DNA of 9,335 nucleotides from Syntrophorhabdaceae bacterium PtaU1.Bin034 (GTDB lineage: Bacteria; Desulfobacterota_G; Syntrophorhabdia; Syntrophorhabdales; WCHB1-27). Positions within the stretch are counted from its first letter, which is position 1. Each line of letters opens with the position of its first letter. The stretch is from contig MVRP01000167.1 in assembly GCA_002067405.1 (NCBI GenBank), positions 1 to 9,335 of the forward strand, in the 5' to 3' direction. The notes under the pieces were generated by a model. That model saw nothing but the letters and a program-made list of their open reading frames with translations, was not told where the DNA came from and searched no databases. Below, piece after piece: positions 1-6,526 of this stretch. A program made the position numbers and the translations under genes.

Positions 1-668
1 AACTCCAGCTTACGTTGGAAGCATCTCCATCGGGCCTTCCGTATGAGGTAGGGACGGAAGCCGGCCTGGAGAACGCCCTTTATCGAGGCCAGGTTGAAGT
101 CCTGCACGTATGTCACGGCCCATTTTGCGCCTGCGGCTCTGCCCATTTCTGCAATCTTCGACATGGCGAAGGGCATGATCTTCTTTCCGCGGTATCTTTC
201 GGGAACGAAGACACCCTCGAGCATCACTTCGTTCGGGTTGAGGGGAGGAAAGTATCCCTTGAAATATGTCTGGACTTTGTCATTCGCCCAGGGTTCGATA
301 AGCCATTGGATAAAACATGGAGAGCCGTCAGGCCCTGTTCCCACGTAGCATTCGGGGATATTCGCGTCGATGAAGGCCAATCTCCGGAGACGGTCCATTA
401 TGGCCTTTGCGCGGTTTCCGTTTCCATTTTTCAGTTTTTGAAAGTCGAAAAGTTTGTCGATATCGGCCTTTTGAAGGAGGCGGAGCTGGACCGGGATCGA
501 TGCGGTTGGTGTAGTGAAAGGCTCTTCCAGATCCCGCCGGAAACCGAAGCAAATCTCTTCAGAGTAGACTTCTTTTCTTATCTCACTTATCAGGGTGGTA
601 GTATGGGCGTGAAAGGCGAGGTAAAGAGCCATCTGGATCTTGTGAAGAGTGCTGTCGCGAAGAGCCAT
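1..668 (-). CDS. GNAT-family N-acetyltransferase, partial (C-terminus beyond left edge)
   Basis: The minus strand is open from ATG at 668 through base 1, giving about 222 codons with no stop, so the gene is cut by the left edge. Residues 150-204 look like a GNAT acetyl-CoA-binding core: a hydrophobic strand (VMLEGVFVPERYRGKKI, about 148-164) ending in the R-Y-R-G-K-K pyrophosphate-loop pattern (R/Q-x-x-G-x-G/A type), a helix, the strand AKWAVTYVQD, then N192 and a helix into LQAGF, as in motif B. The N-terminal 60 residues are not recognised. The substrate cannot be told. The ATG at 668 has no clear ribosome site; GTG at 671 is in frame just before it and ATG at 632 is another option. The gene lies 70 bases downstream of the tRNA on the same strand and could be co-transcribed with it. 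The plus strand here is also open (15-710) but its translation resembles nothing and looks like a shadow. Confidence 0.75.
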   Translation of the reverse strand, partial: MALRDSTLHKIQMALYLAFHAHTTTLISEIRKEVYSEEICFGFRRDLEEPFTTPTASIPVQLRLLQKADIDKLFDFQKLKNGNGNRAKAIMDRLRRLAFIDANIPECYVGTGPDGSPCFIQWLIEPWANDKVQTYFKGYFPPLNPNEVMLEGVFVPERYRGKKIMPFAMSKIAEMGRAAGAKWAVTYVQDFNLASIKGVLQAGFRPYLIRKARWRCFQRKLE

Positions 669-738
669 CACGTGCCGCGCTGTGGTAACACAGGTACTTA
701 CTCTACATGAAAACAGCTCAAAGAAGACTAAAACCAAT

Positions 739-814
739 TGGAGCCGACCGAAGGATTCGAACCTTCAATCTGCTGATTACGAATCAGCCGCTCTGCCATG
801 TGAGCTATGTCGGC
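739..814 (-). tRNA. tRNA-Thr (anticodon CGU), CCA encoded
   Basis: The minus strand folds as a complete 76-nt cloverleaf: acceptor GCCGACA/GGTCGGC, D stem GCTC/GAGC, anticodon stem GCTGA/TCAGC with loop TTCGTAA, T arm GAAGG-TTCGAAT-CCTTC, discriminator U and an encoded CCA. The anticodon CGU (plus-strand bases 779-781) reads ACG, threonine. Position 37 is A, as expected for an ANN-reading tRNA that carries t6A. The seventh acceptor pair is an A-G mismatch; the rest of the arms pair. The 5' GCCGAYA start resembles bacterial tRNA-Thr genes. Confidence 0.96.
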
Positions 815-822
815 CCTGCTAC

Positions 823-850
823 AACCTAGTGCTGTTTTGCGAAATGTCAA
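823..850 (-). promoter_or_regulatory. Putative promoter of tRNA-Thr
   Basis: On the minus strand a perfect -35 TTGACA (plus coordinates 845-850) is followed 16 bases later by TAGGTT (823-828), a poor -10 match. The predicted start would fall near 816, just before the tRNA 5' end at 814. The position is right; the -10 is weak. Confidence 0.5.
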
Positions 851-939
851 CCAGCGAGAAGGGTCTTTGTGCTGATTTTGGTATCCTTTTTTTCTGTGAA
901 AGGAGAACGGAATCCTTGCGTATTCACCGTGGGCATTAG

Positions 940-970
940 TTGACAGTTGCAGTCAAGATTGTTATATAAT
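940..970 (+). promoter_or_regulatory. Sigma-70 promoter of cysE operon
   Basis: A perfect -35 TTGACA sits at 940-945. Two overlapping -10 candidates follow: TATATA at 963-968 (17-base spacer) and perfect TATAAT at 965-970 (19-base spacer). Transcription would start near 975-977, only about 6-8 bases before the cysE ATG at 983. This is the strongest promoter seen in the window and probably drives the plus-strand sulfur series. Confidence 0.75.
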
Positions 971-982
971 AACCCCACTGCG

Positions 983-1645
983 ATGTTTTCCGAGCTCCAC
1001 GATGAAATCCGGACTATTTTCGAAAGGGATCCGGCCGCCAGAAGTGTTCCGGAAATATTCTTCTCATACCCCGGCTTCCATGCGGTGCTCATACACCGGG
1101 TCTCCCATTGGCTTTGGGTCCACGACATGCTCTTTCTTGGGCGTTTTGTGTCTCATCTTGCACGGTTTTTAACAGGGATCGAGATACATCCGGGAGCCCA
1201 GATCGGCCGCGCTTTTTTTATTGATCACGGCATGGGTGTGGTGATCGGCGAGACATCGGAGATAGGAAATAACGTTACCCTCTATCACGGCGTTACTCTT
1301 GGCGGTACCACGTGGCGAAAGGGGAAAAGGCATCCTACGATAGGCAATAACGTCGTCATAGGAGCGGGCGCAAAAGTACTTGGCCCTGTAAGGATAGGGG
1401 ATAACACTAGAATCGGCGCCAATTCCGTTGTAATACACGATATTCCGCCGAATTCCGTGGTCGTCGGCATTCCGGGAAAGGTTGTTTTCAGGGTGGAGGG
1501 CGAGAAGAGAATAGCCCTGGATACCGAGTTTATGCCCGACCCGCAGGCGCGCGCCATTACCTCGTTGCTTGAAAGGGTAAGCCGGCTTGAGGAGAAGTTG
1601 AATCAGATGAATGGAGATACCGGAAAGCGGAAAAACGATGTATGA
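983..1645 (+). CDS. cysE: Serine O-acetyltransferase (CysE)
   Basis: The 220-aa product transfers acetyl from acetyl-CoA to L-serine, making O-acetylserine, the acceptor for sulfide in cysteine synthesis; it is cytosolic. Residues 2-60 match the helical N-terminal SAT domain (F-E-R-D-P-A-A-R at 13-20, Y-P-G-F-H at 29-33). Residues 67-165 form the left-handed beta-helix of hexapeptide repeats, with H82 (in DHGMG) and H117 (in KRHP) at the positions of the catalytic histidines of E. coli CysE. Residues 192-210 look like a short coiled coil. Length fits the shorter SAT class. I chose ATG 983 over the in-frame TTG at 947, which lies inside the promoter; homologous proteins begin at this point. 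No ribosome site is visible. Its 3' end overlaps the next start by 8 bases. No cysK is in the window. Confidence 0.95.
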   Translation: MFSELHDEIRTIFERDPAARSVPEIFFSYPGFHAVLIHRVSHWLWVHDMLFLGRFVSHLARFLTGIEIHPGAQIGRAFFIDHGMGVVIGETSEIGNNVTLYHGVTLGGTTWRKGKRHPTIGNNVVIGAGAKVLGPVRIGDNTRIGANSVVIHDIPPNSVVVGIPGKVVFRVEGEKRIALDTEFMPDPQARAITSLLERVSRLEEKLNQMNGDTGKRKNDV

Positions 1646-2360
1646 GGAGCGCACTTACAGGAATGTCTCGAGGCCCCGCGATCTTGTCTGCTATGAAGTA
1701 ATACTGAAGGAGACCGATCTCTTCTGCTGTACCTCGGTCGATCTCAAAACCGTGATCGAGGAACGGGTTCTTTTTTACCGGAACCAGTTGGAGGGATATA
1801 TAGGGCAGAGACCCGAGTTTGTGGAGAGCCTTGTACCCATCGCCCCGGACCCCCTCGCACCGAAGATCGTAAAAGAGATGATCGAGGCGGCAGCGGCGGT
1901 AGGAGTGGGGCCAATGGCGTGTGTCGCAGGCGCGGTCGCCGAATTCGTCGGCAGGGATATTCAAACCCTTTCCGATGAGTATATAATAGAGAATGGCGGA
2001 GACATTTATTTGCGGACGAGGCACGAGAGAAAAGTAGTTGTATACGCAAAAAACTCCCCTTACAGCGACAGGATCGGGATCAAAGTGAGGCCGGACGACA
2101 GGGCTTACGGCATTTGTACGTCTTCCGCTTCGGTGGGCCCTTCGCTCAGCCTGGGGCGGGCGGACGCGGTCTGCGTGGTGGGACGGTCGTCGCTTTTTTC
2201 CGATGGACTTGCAACAAGGCTAGGAAATCTTGTAAATAAAGAAGGTGATATTCCCGGCGCCCTGGAGGACGGAAGGCGGTTTCCGGACGTGACCGGCATC
2301 CTGATTATTCTGGGCAGGAAACTCGGAGTCTGGGGAGATCTTGATTTAATAAAAGTGTGA
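1638..2360 (+). CDS. UPF0280 / COG2122 family protein (ApbE-like fold)
   Basis: The 240-aa product matches the UPF0280 family, related to the ApbE flavin transferases. Visible family motifs are Y-E-E-R-T-Y-R near the N-terminus, GPMACVAGA (91-99), ENGGDIYL (118-125), GICTSS (158-163), GRADAV (173-178) and a C-terminal [14 protein letters not shown] stretch. Its enzymatic reaction is not established. In Methanosarcina a COG2122 protein is reported to help sulfide assimilation, which fits its place between cysE and a NIL ferredoxin here. Notable cysteines are C30-C31 and C160. I chose ATG 1638 because the family starts just before the Y-x-x-R-x-Y-R motif; ATG 1611, nine codons upstream, is an alternative. 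The start overlaps the cysE stop, implying translational coupling. Confidence 0.9.
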   Translation: MYEERTYRNVSRPRDLVCYEVILKETDLFCCTSVDLKTVIEERVLFYRNQLEGYIGQRPEFVESLVPIAPDPLAPKIVKEMIEAAAAVGVGPMACVAGAVAEFVGRDIQTLSDEYIIENGGDIYLRTRHERKVVVYAKNSPYSDRIGIKVRPDDRAYGICTSSASVGPSLSLGRADAVCVVGRSSLFSDGLATRLGNLVNKEGDIPGALEDGRRFPDVTGILIILGRKLGVWGDLDLIKV

Positions 2361-2370
2361 GGAAGCCGAA

Positions 2371-2778
2371 ATGAAGAAAAGAATTATTCTGAGATTCAAA
2401 AAAAATACGATAGACAAGCCGATTGTCTATCGTCTCGCAAAAGACTTTGACCTGGTCTACAACATCCTGCGGGCGAATGTATCTCCGAGGGCTGAATCGT
2501 TGATGGTGATGGAAATAGAGGGCGACGAGGCCGACTTTGCCAAAGGCGTCGAATACCTCAAGACCTGGAATATCGCGATCGAGCCCATAGGCCAGGACAT
2601 TGCGAGGAACGAGGATAAGTGCGTCCATTGCGGCCTCTGCACCAGCGTATGCGCCACCCAGGCGCTCGATATCGACAGGGAAACCATGCGCGTCGGGTTC
2701 GACTACGAAAAATGCGTTGCCTGCGAGCTTTGCGTGAAGGTCTGTCCGGTCAAGGCAATGAACGTGTACTTCACTTAG
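2371..2778 (+). CDS. NIL domain + 2[4Fe-4S] ferredoxin protein
   Basis: The 135-aa product has two parts. Residues 3-76 match the NIL domain, a ferredoxin-like alpha/beta fold also found in methionine ABC transporter ATPases. Residues 80-130 are a bacterial-type double cluster ferredoxin: C84-x2-C87-x2-C90-x3-C94 and C115-x2-C118-x2-C121-x3-C125-P, enough for two [4Fe-4S] clusters; the first motif has Ala instead of Pro after the last Cys. In methanogens a NIL-ferredoxin protein acts with a COG1900 (DUF39) protein in making homocysteine from aspartate semialdehyde and sulfide. The COG1900 partner is not in this window. An electron- or sulfur-transfer role is therefore inferred. A GAGG ribosome site overlaps the upstream stop codon, 10 bases ahead of the ATG; gene spacing says operon. 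Confidence 0.92.
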   Translation: MKKRIILRFKKNTIDKPIVYRLAKDFDLVYNILRANVSPRAESLMVMEIEGDEADFAKGVEYLKTWNIAIEPIGQDIARNEDKCVHCGLCTSVCATQALDIDRETMRVGFDYEKCVACELCVKVCPVKAMNVYFT

Positions 2779-2786
2779 GAGCGGTC

Positions 2787-3959
2787 ATGAGAAGAGTCTA
2801 CTTCGATTACAACGCGACAACGCCGATCCATCCCGATGTAGCTGCATTCGTCAAGCCCTTTTTTCACGAGCTTTTCGGGAACCCCTCGAGCCTCCACTGG
2901 GCTGGGAGGGAGGTAAGACCCTACGTGACCGAGGCCAGGGAACAGGTTGCGGCCCTCATCAAGGCAAAACCGGAGGAGATCATCTTTACCGGCGGTGGAA
3001 CCGAAGGGGATAACCAGGCGATAAAAGGTGTCGCCTTTGCATTTTCAGGCAAAGGGAATCATATCATTACGACCAGGATCGAGCATCCCGCAGTACTCAA
3101 TACCTGCCGCTACCTGGAGGAAAAAGGGTTCTCCGTGACCTACCTGGATGTTGACAGGAACGGCCTCCTGGAGCCGGACGACGTGAAGAAGGCGATCAGG
3201 AAGGAAACCATTCTCATTTCAGTCATGCATGCCAACAACGAGACGGGAGGGATTCTGCCCATACGGGAGATCGGCGCTATTGCCCGCGAGAGAGGCATCC
3301 TCTTCCATTCGGATATGGTGCAGGGAATGGGAAAGATCGATATCGATGTGAAAGATCTCAATGTGGACTTAGGCGCCTTTTCGGGTCACAAGGTATATGC
3401 GCCGAAAGGGGTAGGGGCTCTCTACATGAGGGAGGGACTCGAGATTGACAATCTCATTCACGGCGGCCATCAGGAAATGGGAAGGAGGGCCGGCACGGAA
3501 AACATCATAGGCATTGTGGCATTCGGGAAGGCCTGCGAACTGGTCATGAACGAAATGGACGAGGAAAACCGGAGAGTGGCATTCCTGAAACACCGGCTGC
3601 TTAGAGGATTAAGGGAGCGGGTCGGCGATCTTCATGTCAACGGAGACCCGGAAAGAGGGCTGCCTAACACGATAAATCTCAGCTTCGAGTACGTAGAAAG
3701 CGAATCTCTTCTCATAGGGCTTGATCTTTCAGGCATCGCGGTCTCTGCGGGCTCCGCCTGTTCGTCGGGAAGCTCCGAGCCTTCACACGTGCTTCTTTCC
3801 ATGGGCATCGAACCGCAAATGTGCCAGAGCGCCGTCAGGATAAGCCTGGGGAGAGAGAATACCGAAGAAGATATCGACAACGCCCTCGAGGTGATCCCCA
3901 ACGTGGTGCAAAGGCTACGGGACATATCGCCTTTCTACAGCGGGAAGACAAGAAGTTAA
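2787..3959 (+). CDS. Cysteine desulfurase, NifS/IscS type
   Basis: The 390-aa PLP enzyme takes sulfur from cysteine as a protein persulfide, releasing alanine, for Fe-S clusters and sulfur-containing tRNA bases. The fold-type I class V features are all present: Y5-F-D-Y-N-A start, GGGTEGDN (69-76), H100 (PLP stacking, in IEHPAV), HANNETGG (148-155), D176 in HSDMVQ, the PLP lysine K202 in SGHKVYAPKG, and the catalytic C325 in SAGSACSSGS, followed by the EPSHVL signature. The frame is open upstream to 2619, but that part overlaps the ferredoxin gene in another frame; ATG 2787 has AGGAGCGG ahead of it and gives the family's normal N-terminus. The start is 8 bases after the ferredoxin stop. No IscU/NifU scaffold gene adjoins. 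NifS or IscS subtype is not decided. Confidence 0.95.
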   Translation: MRRVYFDYNATTPIHPDVAAFVKPFFHELFGNPSSLHWAGREVRPYVTEAREQVAALIKAKPEEIIFTGGGTEGDNQAIKGVAFAFSGKGNHIITTRIEHPAVLNTCRYLEEKGFSVTYLDVDRNGLLEPDDVKKAIRKETILISVMHANNETGGILPIREIGAIARERGILFHSDMVQGMGKIDIDVKDLNVDLGAFSGHKVYAPKGVGALYMREGLEIDNLIHGGHQEMGRRAGTENIIGIVAFGKACELVMNEMDEENRRVAFLKHRLLRGLRERVGDLHVNGDPERGLPNTINLSFEYVESESLLIGLDLSGIAVSAGSACSSGSSEPSHVLLSMGIEPQMCQSAVRISLGRENTEEDIDNALEVIPNVVQRLRDISPFYSGKTRS

Positions 3960-4028
3960 GAAATTAAGAGGATAAAAAGATGAGGGAGAAGGCTCTTTTT
4001 CTGCATCTTCTCGATCTTCTTAACTTCT
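3951..4028 (+). repeat. Long imperfect inverted repeat between desulfurase and mtaB
   Basis: Perfect 12-base arms AGAAGTTAAGAA (3951-3962) and TTCTTAACTTCT (4017-4028) bracket a second, imperfect stem (3963-3973 with 4005-4015, one mismatch and G-U pairs) and an inner AAAAAG/CTTTTT stem (3974-3979 with 3995-4000). Together they could fold most of the 80-base gap into one hairpin. The 5' arm covers the desulfurase stop codon (3957-3959). There is no run of T after the outer arm, so it is not a classic intrinsic terminator; it could be an mRNA processing or stability element that separates the two halves of the plus-strand series. Confidence 0.65.
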
Positions 4029-4039
4029 GTTTATAATCA

Positions 4040-5311
4040 ATGCCTGACATAAACACATTTTTCATATTTACCACCGGATGCAAGGCTAATCAGTGGGACT
4101 CCCATGTTATAGCGACGAGACTGAAGAAGGGCGGGTTCGCCCCCGGCACCATTCAGAATGCGGATTTCATAATTGTCAATGCCTGTTCATTGACAGAAAG
4201 GGCGGAGACGGATGTGCGCCGTTTTATTCAGCGCTCCCGTCAATTGAACAGGGGGGCAAAAGTCTTGCTTGTCGGCTGCCATGCCCAGGCGTACCCCGGG
4301 CGTGATTTCGGTGCCGACCTCGTGCTTGGCCAGGTGGAGAAGTTCGAGATCGACCGCTTCCTGGCCGGGAAGGGCTGCTTCGTGTCCGGGAAGCGTGATT
4401 TTCTCATGGAGGAATCGCCGATAGACGGCATCCAAAAGGACCGGACGCGGTTCTTCTTCAAGATACAGGACGGCTGCAACAAGTTTTGCAGCTACTGCAT
4501 AGTGCCTTATGCGAGGGGTGCGGCTCGGTCACGGGGAATCGGCAGTATTGCCGAGGCCATGCAAGCGCTGGCGGAAAAAGGGATAAAGGAGGTAGTGCTT
4601 ACCGGTATCGACGTTGCTGCGTACCGCGACCCTGCTTCCGGAAAGGGGCTGAAGGACCTTCTCGTGCTTTTTGACGAATGGAAAACACCTCCCCGCATTC
4701 GACTGAGTTCCGTCGACCCGGAGTACATAGACGAGAGCTTTATTGCCGTCATGGCCGGATCAATGAAACTGGCGAAAAGCATCCATCTTCCCGTGCAGAG
4801 CGGCTCGGACACGATCCTGAAGCGCATGGGGAGGAGACACGGCAGCGCGTTCGTCAAAGAGGTGGTGGACAGGCTGGTGCGAGGGGTCGGAAACATCGGG
4901 ATCGGGATGGACATCATGGTCGGCTTCCCTGGCGAGGATGATGCATCGTTCAATGACACATACGAATTCGTCAGGGCCATCGACATTTATTATCTCCATG
5001 TGTTTCACTATTCGGAGAGAGAGGGCACGAGGGCGTGCGCCATGGACGGCAAAGTTCCGGAATCGGTTAAAAAGAGCCGTGTGCGACTGCTCAAGGCGCT
5101 GGATGCGGAAAAGAGGGACGCCTTTCATCGCCGCTACCTCGGGGAAAAGGTCCGGATCATCCCGGAAGGAAAGGTCCGCCGCGACGGTCTCATGAAAGGG
5201 TTCACCGACAACTATATGCCCGTGTACGTCCCCTACAAGAAAACCCTTGAAAATAATCTCGTTGAAGTTACAATAACTGACATGCAGGACGGAAAACTGA
5301 TCGGAGGATAG
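4040..5311 (+). CDS. mtaB: tRNA t6A37 methylthiotransferase, MtaB type (radical SAM)
   Basis: The 423-aa product belongs to the MiaB/MtaB methylthiotransferases, which add a methylthio group to the modified A37 of tRNAs; MtaB acts on t6A. The N-terminal UPF0004 domain has the three cluster cysteines C14 (TTGCKANQWDS), C49 (VNACS) and C80 (VGCHAQ). The radical SAM motif is C146-x3-C150-x2-C153 (CNKFCSYC) followed by IVPYARG. HLPVQSGSD and the MVGFPGE segment are typical of the family. The last 60 or so residues form a TRAM-like RNA-binding domain. The TTGCKANQWDS and YCIVPYARG forms fit MtaB better than MiaB or RimO, but subtype is by motif only. ATG 4040 gives the usual short lead before the first Cys; there is no clear ribosome site and a TATAAT (4032-4037) lies almost against it. 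It may use sulfur from the upstream desulfurase. Confidence 0.9.
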   Translation: MPDINTFFIFTTGCKANQWDSHVIATRLKKGGFAPGTIQNADFIIVNACSLTERAETDVRRFIQRSRQLNRGAKVLLVGCHAQAYPGRDFGADLVLGQVEKFEIDRFLAGKGCFVSGKRDFLMEESPIDGIQKDRTRFFFKIQDGCNKFCSYCIVPYARGAARSRGIGSIAEAMQALAEKGIKEVVLTGIDVAAYRDPASGKGLKDLLVLFDEWKTPPRIRLSSVDPEYIDESFIAVMAGSMKLAKSIHLPVQSGSDTILKRMGRRHGSAFVKEVVDRLVRGVGNIGIGMDIMVGFPGEDDASFNDTYEFVRAIDIYYLHVFHYSEREGTRACAMDGKVPESVKKSRVRLLKALDAEKRDAFHRRYLGEKVRIIPEGKVRRDGLMKGFTDNYMPVYVPYKKTLENNLVEVTITDMQDGKLIGG

Positions 5312-5611
5312 ATGTATACGGCCGGATATTTCCTTGTCGCTGTTGCGACGATCTTGGACAAATTGCTTTGGGCTTACATGTGGGTGGTGATCATCCGCGC
5401 GCTTCTTTCCTGGGTACGGCCCGACCCGTACAATCCTATCGTCCGGTTCATCAACGGGCTGGTCGATCCGGTAACCTATCGCATCTCACGGATCATTCCG
5501 ACCAGGTTCGGTATGGTCGATGTTTCTCCCCTCATACTGATCGTCCTGATCTGGTTCCTTCAGGCATTTCTTGTCCCGGTTATCGCTGAAACCGGAATGC
5601 GGTTGCGGTGA
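5312..5611 (+). CDS. YggT family membrane protein
   Basis: The 99-aa integral membrane protein matches the YggT family: a first membrane segment around residues 5-30, the signature RALLSWVRPDPYNP (29-42), a central VDPVTYRISRIIP stretch (51-63), and a second segment around 70-93. Family members are linked to osmotic adaptation in E. coli and cell division or photosystem assembly in other groups, but the molecular role is unclear. The ATG follows directly on the mtaB stop (TAG at 5309-5311) with GGAGG at 5303-5307 inside the mtaB 3' end, so translation is probably coupled. The pairing with the next gene is common (yggT-yggU order). Confidence 0.93.
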   Translation: MYTAGYFLVAVATILDKLLWAYMWVVIIRALLSWVRPDPYNPIVRFINGLVDPVTYRISRIIPTRFGMVDVSPLILIVLIWFLQAFLVPVIAETGMRLR

Positions 5612-5868
5612 ACATCGAAGTAAAAGTGATCGCAGGCGCCAGAAAACGGGAGATGAAGCTCGAAGGCTCCCGCCTGAAGGTCAAGCTCATCTCAAAGCCG
5701 ATTAAGGGCAAGGCAAACGAAGAGCTGATCGAGTTTATCTCCGACACCTTCAAGGTGAAGCGGCGGGAAATAACCATTGTGTCAGGAGAGAAGGATACAA
5801 GGAAGATAATCTCGGTCCCCATTCAGGAAGAGGCGCTCAGACAGGTCATCGAGGGACAGGAGAAATGA
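5608..5868 (+). CDS. DUF167 (UPF0235, YggU) family protein
   Basis: The 86-aa soluble protein matches DUF167: V-K-V-I-A-G-A-R-K near the N-terminus, LKVKLISKPIKGKANEEL (23-40), a helix, and IVSGEKDTRKI (57-67). The GKANEEL and SGxKxxxK/R segments are the conserved core of this family. Function is unknown. The start is GTG at 5608, overlapping the YggT stop by four bases (GTGA), a standard coupled junction. It ends 11 bases from the convergent minus-strand gene, and no terminator hairpin is visible between them. Confidence 0.93.
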   Translation: MNIEVKVIAGARKREMKLEGSRLKVKLISKPIKGKANEELIEFISDTFKVKRREITIVSGEKDTRKIISVPIQEEALRQVIEGQEK

Positions 5869-5879
5869 TACGCCTTGCG

Positions 5880-6347
5880 TCAATGATTAAAGGTCTTTTC
5901 CAGAACCTGGTAGCATTTCCTGTAGATGCCGGGACTCTGCGATTCTCTGGGACCGGCGATGTTCAGGACCCGGATGCGGTTTTGCCTGATCCATGAACAA
6001 ATGACTTTTGCCGCGTCTTCGGCCCGGGTTTCTCCGACATTGATAGGGAGAACAGGTTTTTCCCGCTCGACTGCCAGAGAGTAGGTCAATGCGGTTCCTC
6101 CTGACATCGTGGCATCGAAAACGATCAGGGTTCCATCGGAGTCCAGCACATTCCTGCGCGTCCGCTCGCTGTATTTCGACGTCCTTGTTTCGGTGACCCG
6201 ATAACAGGCCGGGATGGTTCCGTCTTCCGCTTTTCTGCCTTTCGGCACCCAGCCTCCGTGCTCGATCCCCCGGCTTATGGCGAAATCGAGGGCTGCCCTG
6301 TCCACGCCCATTTGACCCCCCGAAACGATCTTCAGGATTTTCGTCAC
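5880..6347 (-). CDS. Putative molybdenum carrier-like (MoCo_carrier / SLOG fold) protein
   Basis: The 155-aa cytosolic protein matches the 'putative molybdenum carrier' family, a Rossmann-type SLOG/LOG relative that in algae binds molybdenum cofactor; in bacteria the ligand is unproven. Key stretches: IVSGGQMGVDRAALDFA near the N-terminus (nucleotide or cofactor loop), HGGWVPKGRKAEDG, YSERTRRNVLDSDGTLI, and the MSGGTALT loop. The usual family motif is SGGQTGVDR; here the Thr is Met. I chose GTG 6347 because GGGAGG lies 4 bases upstream; the longer TTG start at 6359 would put that ribosome site inside the gene. It stands alone on this strand, divergent from mgtC. Confidence 0.85.
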   Translation of the reverse strand: MTKILKIVSGGQMGVDRAALDFAISRGIEHGGWVPKGRKAEDGTIPACYRVTETRTSKYSERTRRNVLDSDGTLIVFDATMSGGTALTYSLAVEREKPVLPINVGETRAEDAAKVICSWIRQNRIRVLNIAGPRESQSPGIYRKCYQVLEKTFNH

Positions 6348-6378
6348 GTTGCCTCCCAATTCTTTGATGGTTCCTAAT

Positions 6379-6387
6379 TCTATAGCA
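6379..6387 (-). promoter_or_regulatory. Putative extended -10 promoter of the molybdenum-carrier-like gene
   Basis: On the minus strand TGC-TATAGA reads as an extended -10 (TGnTATAnT-like), with no good -35. A start near 6372 would give a leader of about 25 bases before GTG 6347. It is divergent from the mgtC promoter. Confidence 0.4.
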
Positions 6388-6458
6388 GAAAGGCGCGTAA
6401 AAGTCGTTATGTGCCGGAGAAATTGTCAGGGAACGCGCGATGCACGGAGGACTGATTC

Positions 6459-6467
6459 TGATATAAT
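6459..6467 (+). promoter_or_regulatory. Extended -10 promoter of mgtC-family gene
   Basis: TGA-TATAAT is a perfect extended -10 element; no convincing -35 is seen 16-18 bases upstream, which extended -10 promoters tolerate. Transcription would begin near 6474, leaving about a 53-base leader that contains the palindrome CAGGCGCCTG at 6482-6491. Confidence 0.6.
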
Positions 6468-6481
6468 GATGAAAGGTGCGT

Positions 6482-6491
6482 CAGGCGCCTG
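6482..6491 (+). promoter_or_regulatory. Perfect 10-bp palindrome in mgtC leader
   Basis: CAGGCGCCTG is its own reverse complement and lies about 8-17 bases downstream of the predicted transcription start. It may be a repressor operator, but a single short palindrome can arise by chance. Confidence 0.3.
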
Positions 6492-6526
6492 CTCTCACGT
6501 TTTCAGGTAACCGAAAGAGGGTATTG

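Noticed and set aside
681..692. TGTGGTAACACA, resembling a CRP/FNR-type half-site pair
   Set aside because: The symmetric part is only four bases each side with the wrong spacing for FNR or CRP, and no regulator context supports it.
15..710. 231-codon open frame on the plus strand
   Set aside because: It runs opposite the GNAT frame, its translation is Cys/His-rich without recognisable motifs, and the minus frame shows a clear GNAT core.
884..904. Small hairpin TCCTTT/AAAGGA upstream of the cysE promoter
   Set aside because: Six weak pairs around a nine-base loop and no gene ending just upstream on the plus strand, so a terminator role is not supported.
2619..2786. N-terminal extension of the cysteine desulfurase frame
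   Set aside because: It overlaps the ferredoxin coding region in another frame; the desulfurase family starts at the ATG at 2787, which has a ribosome site.
4032..4037. TATAAT just before mtaB as a promoter
   Set aside because: It is two bases from the ATG, so transcription would start inside the coding region, and no -35 is seen.
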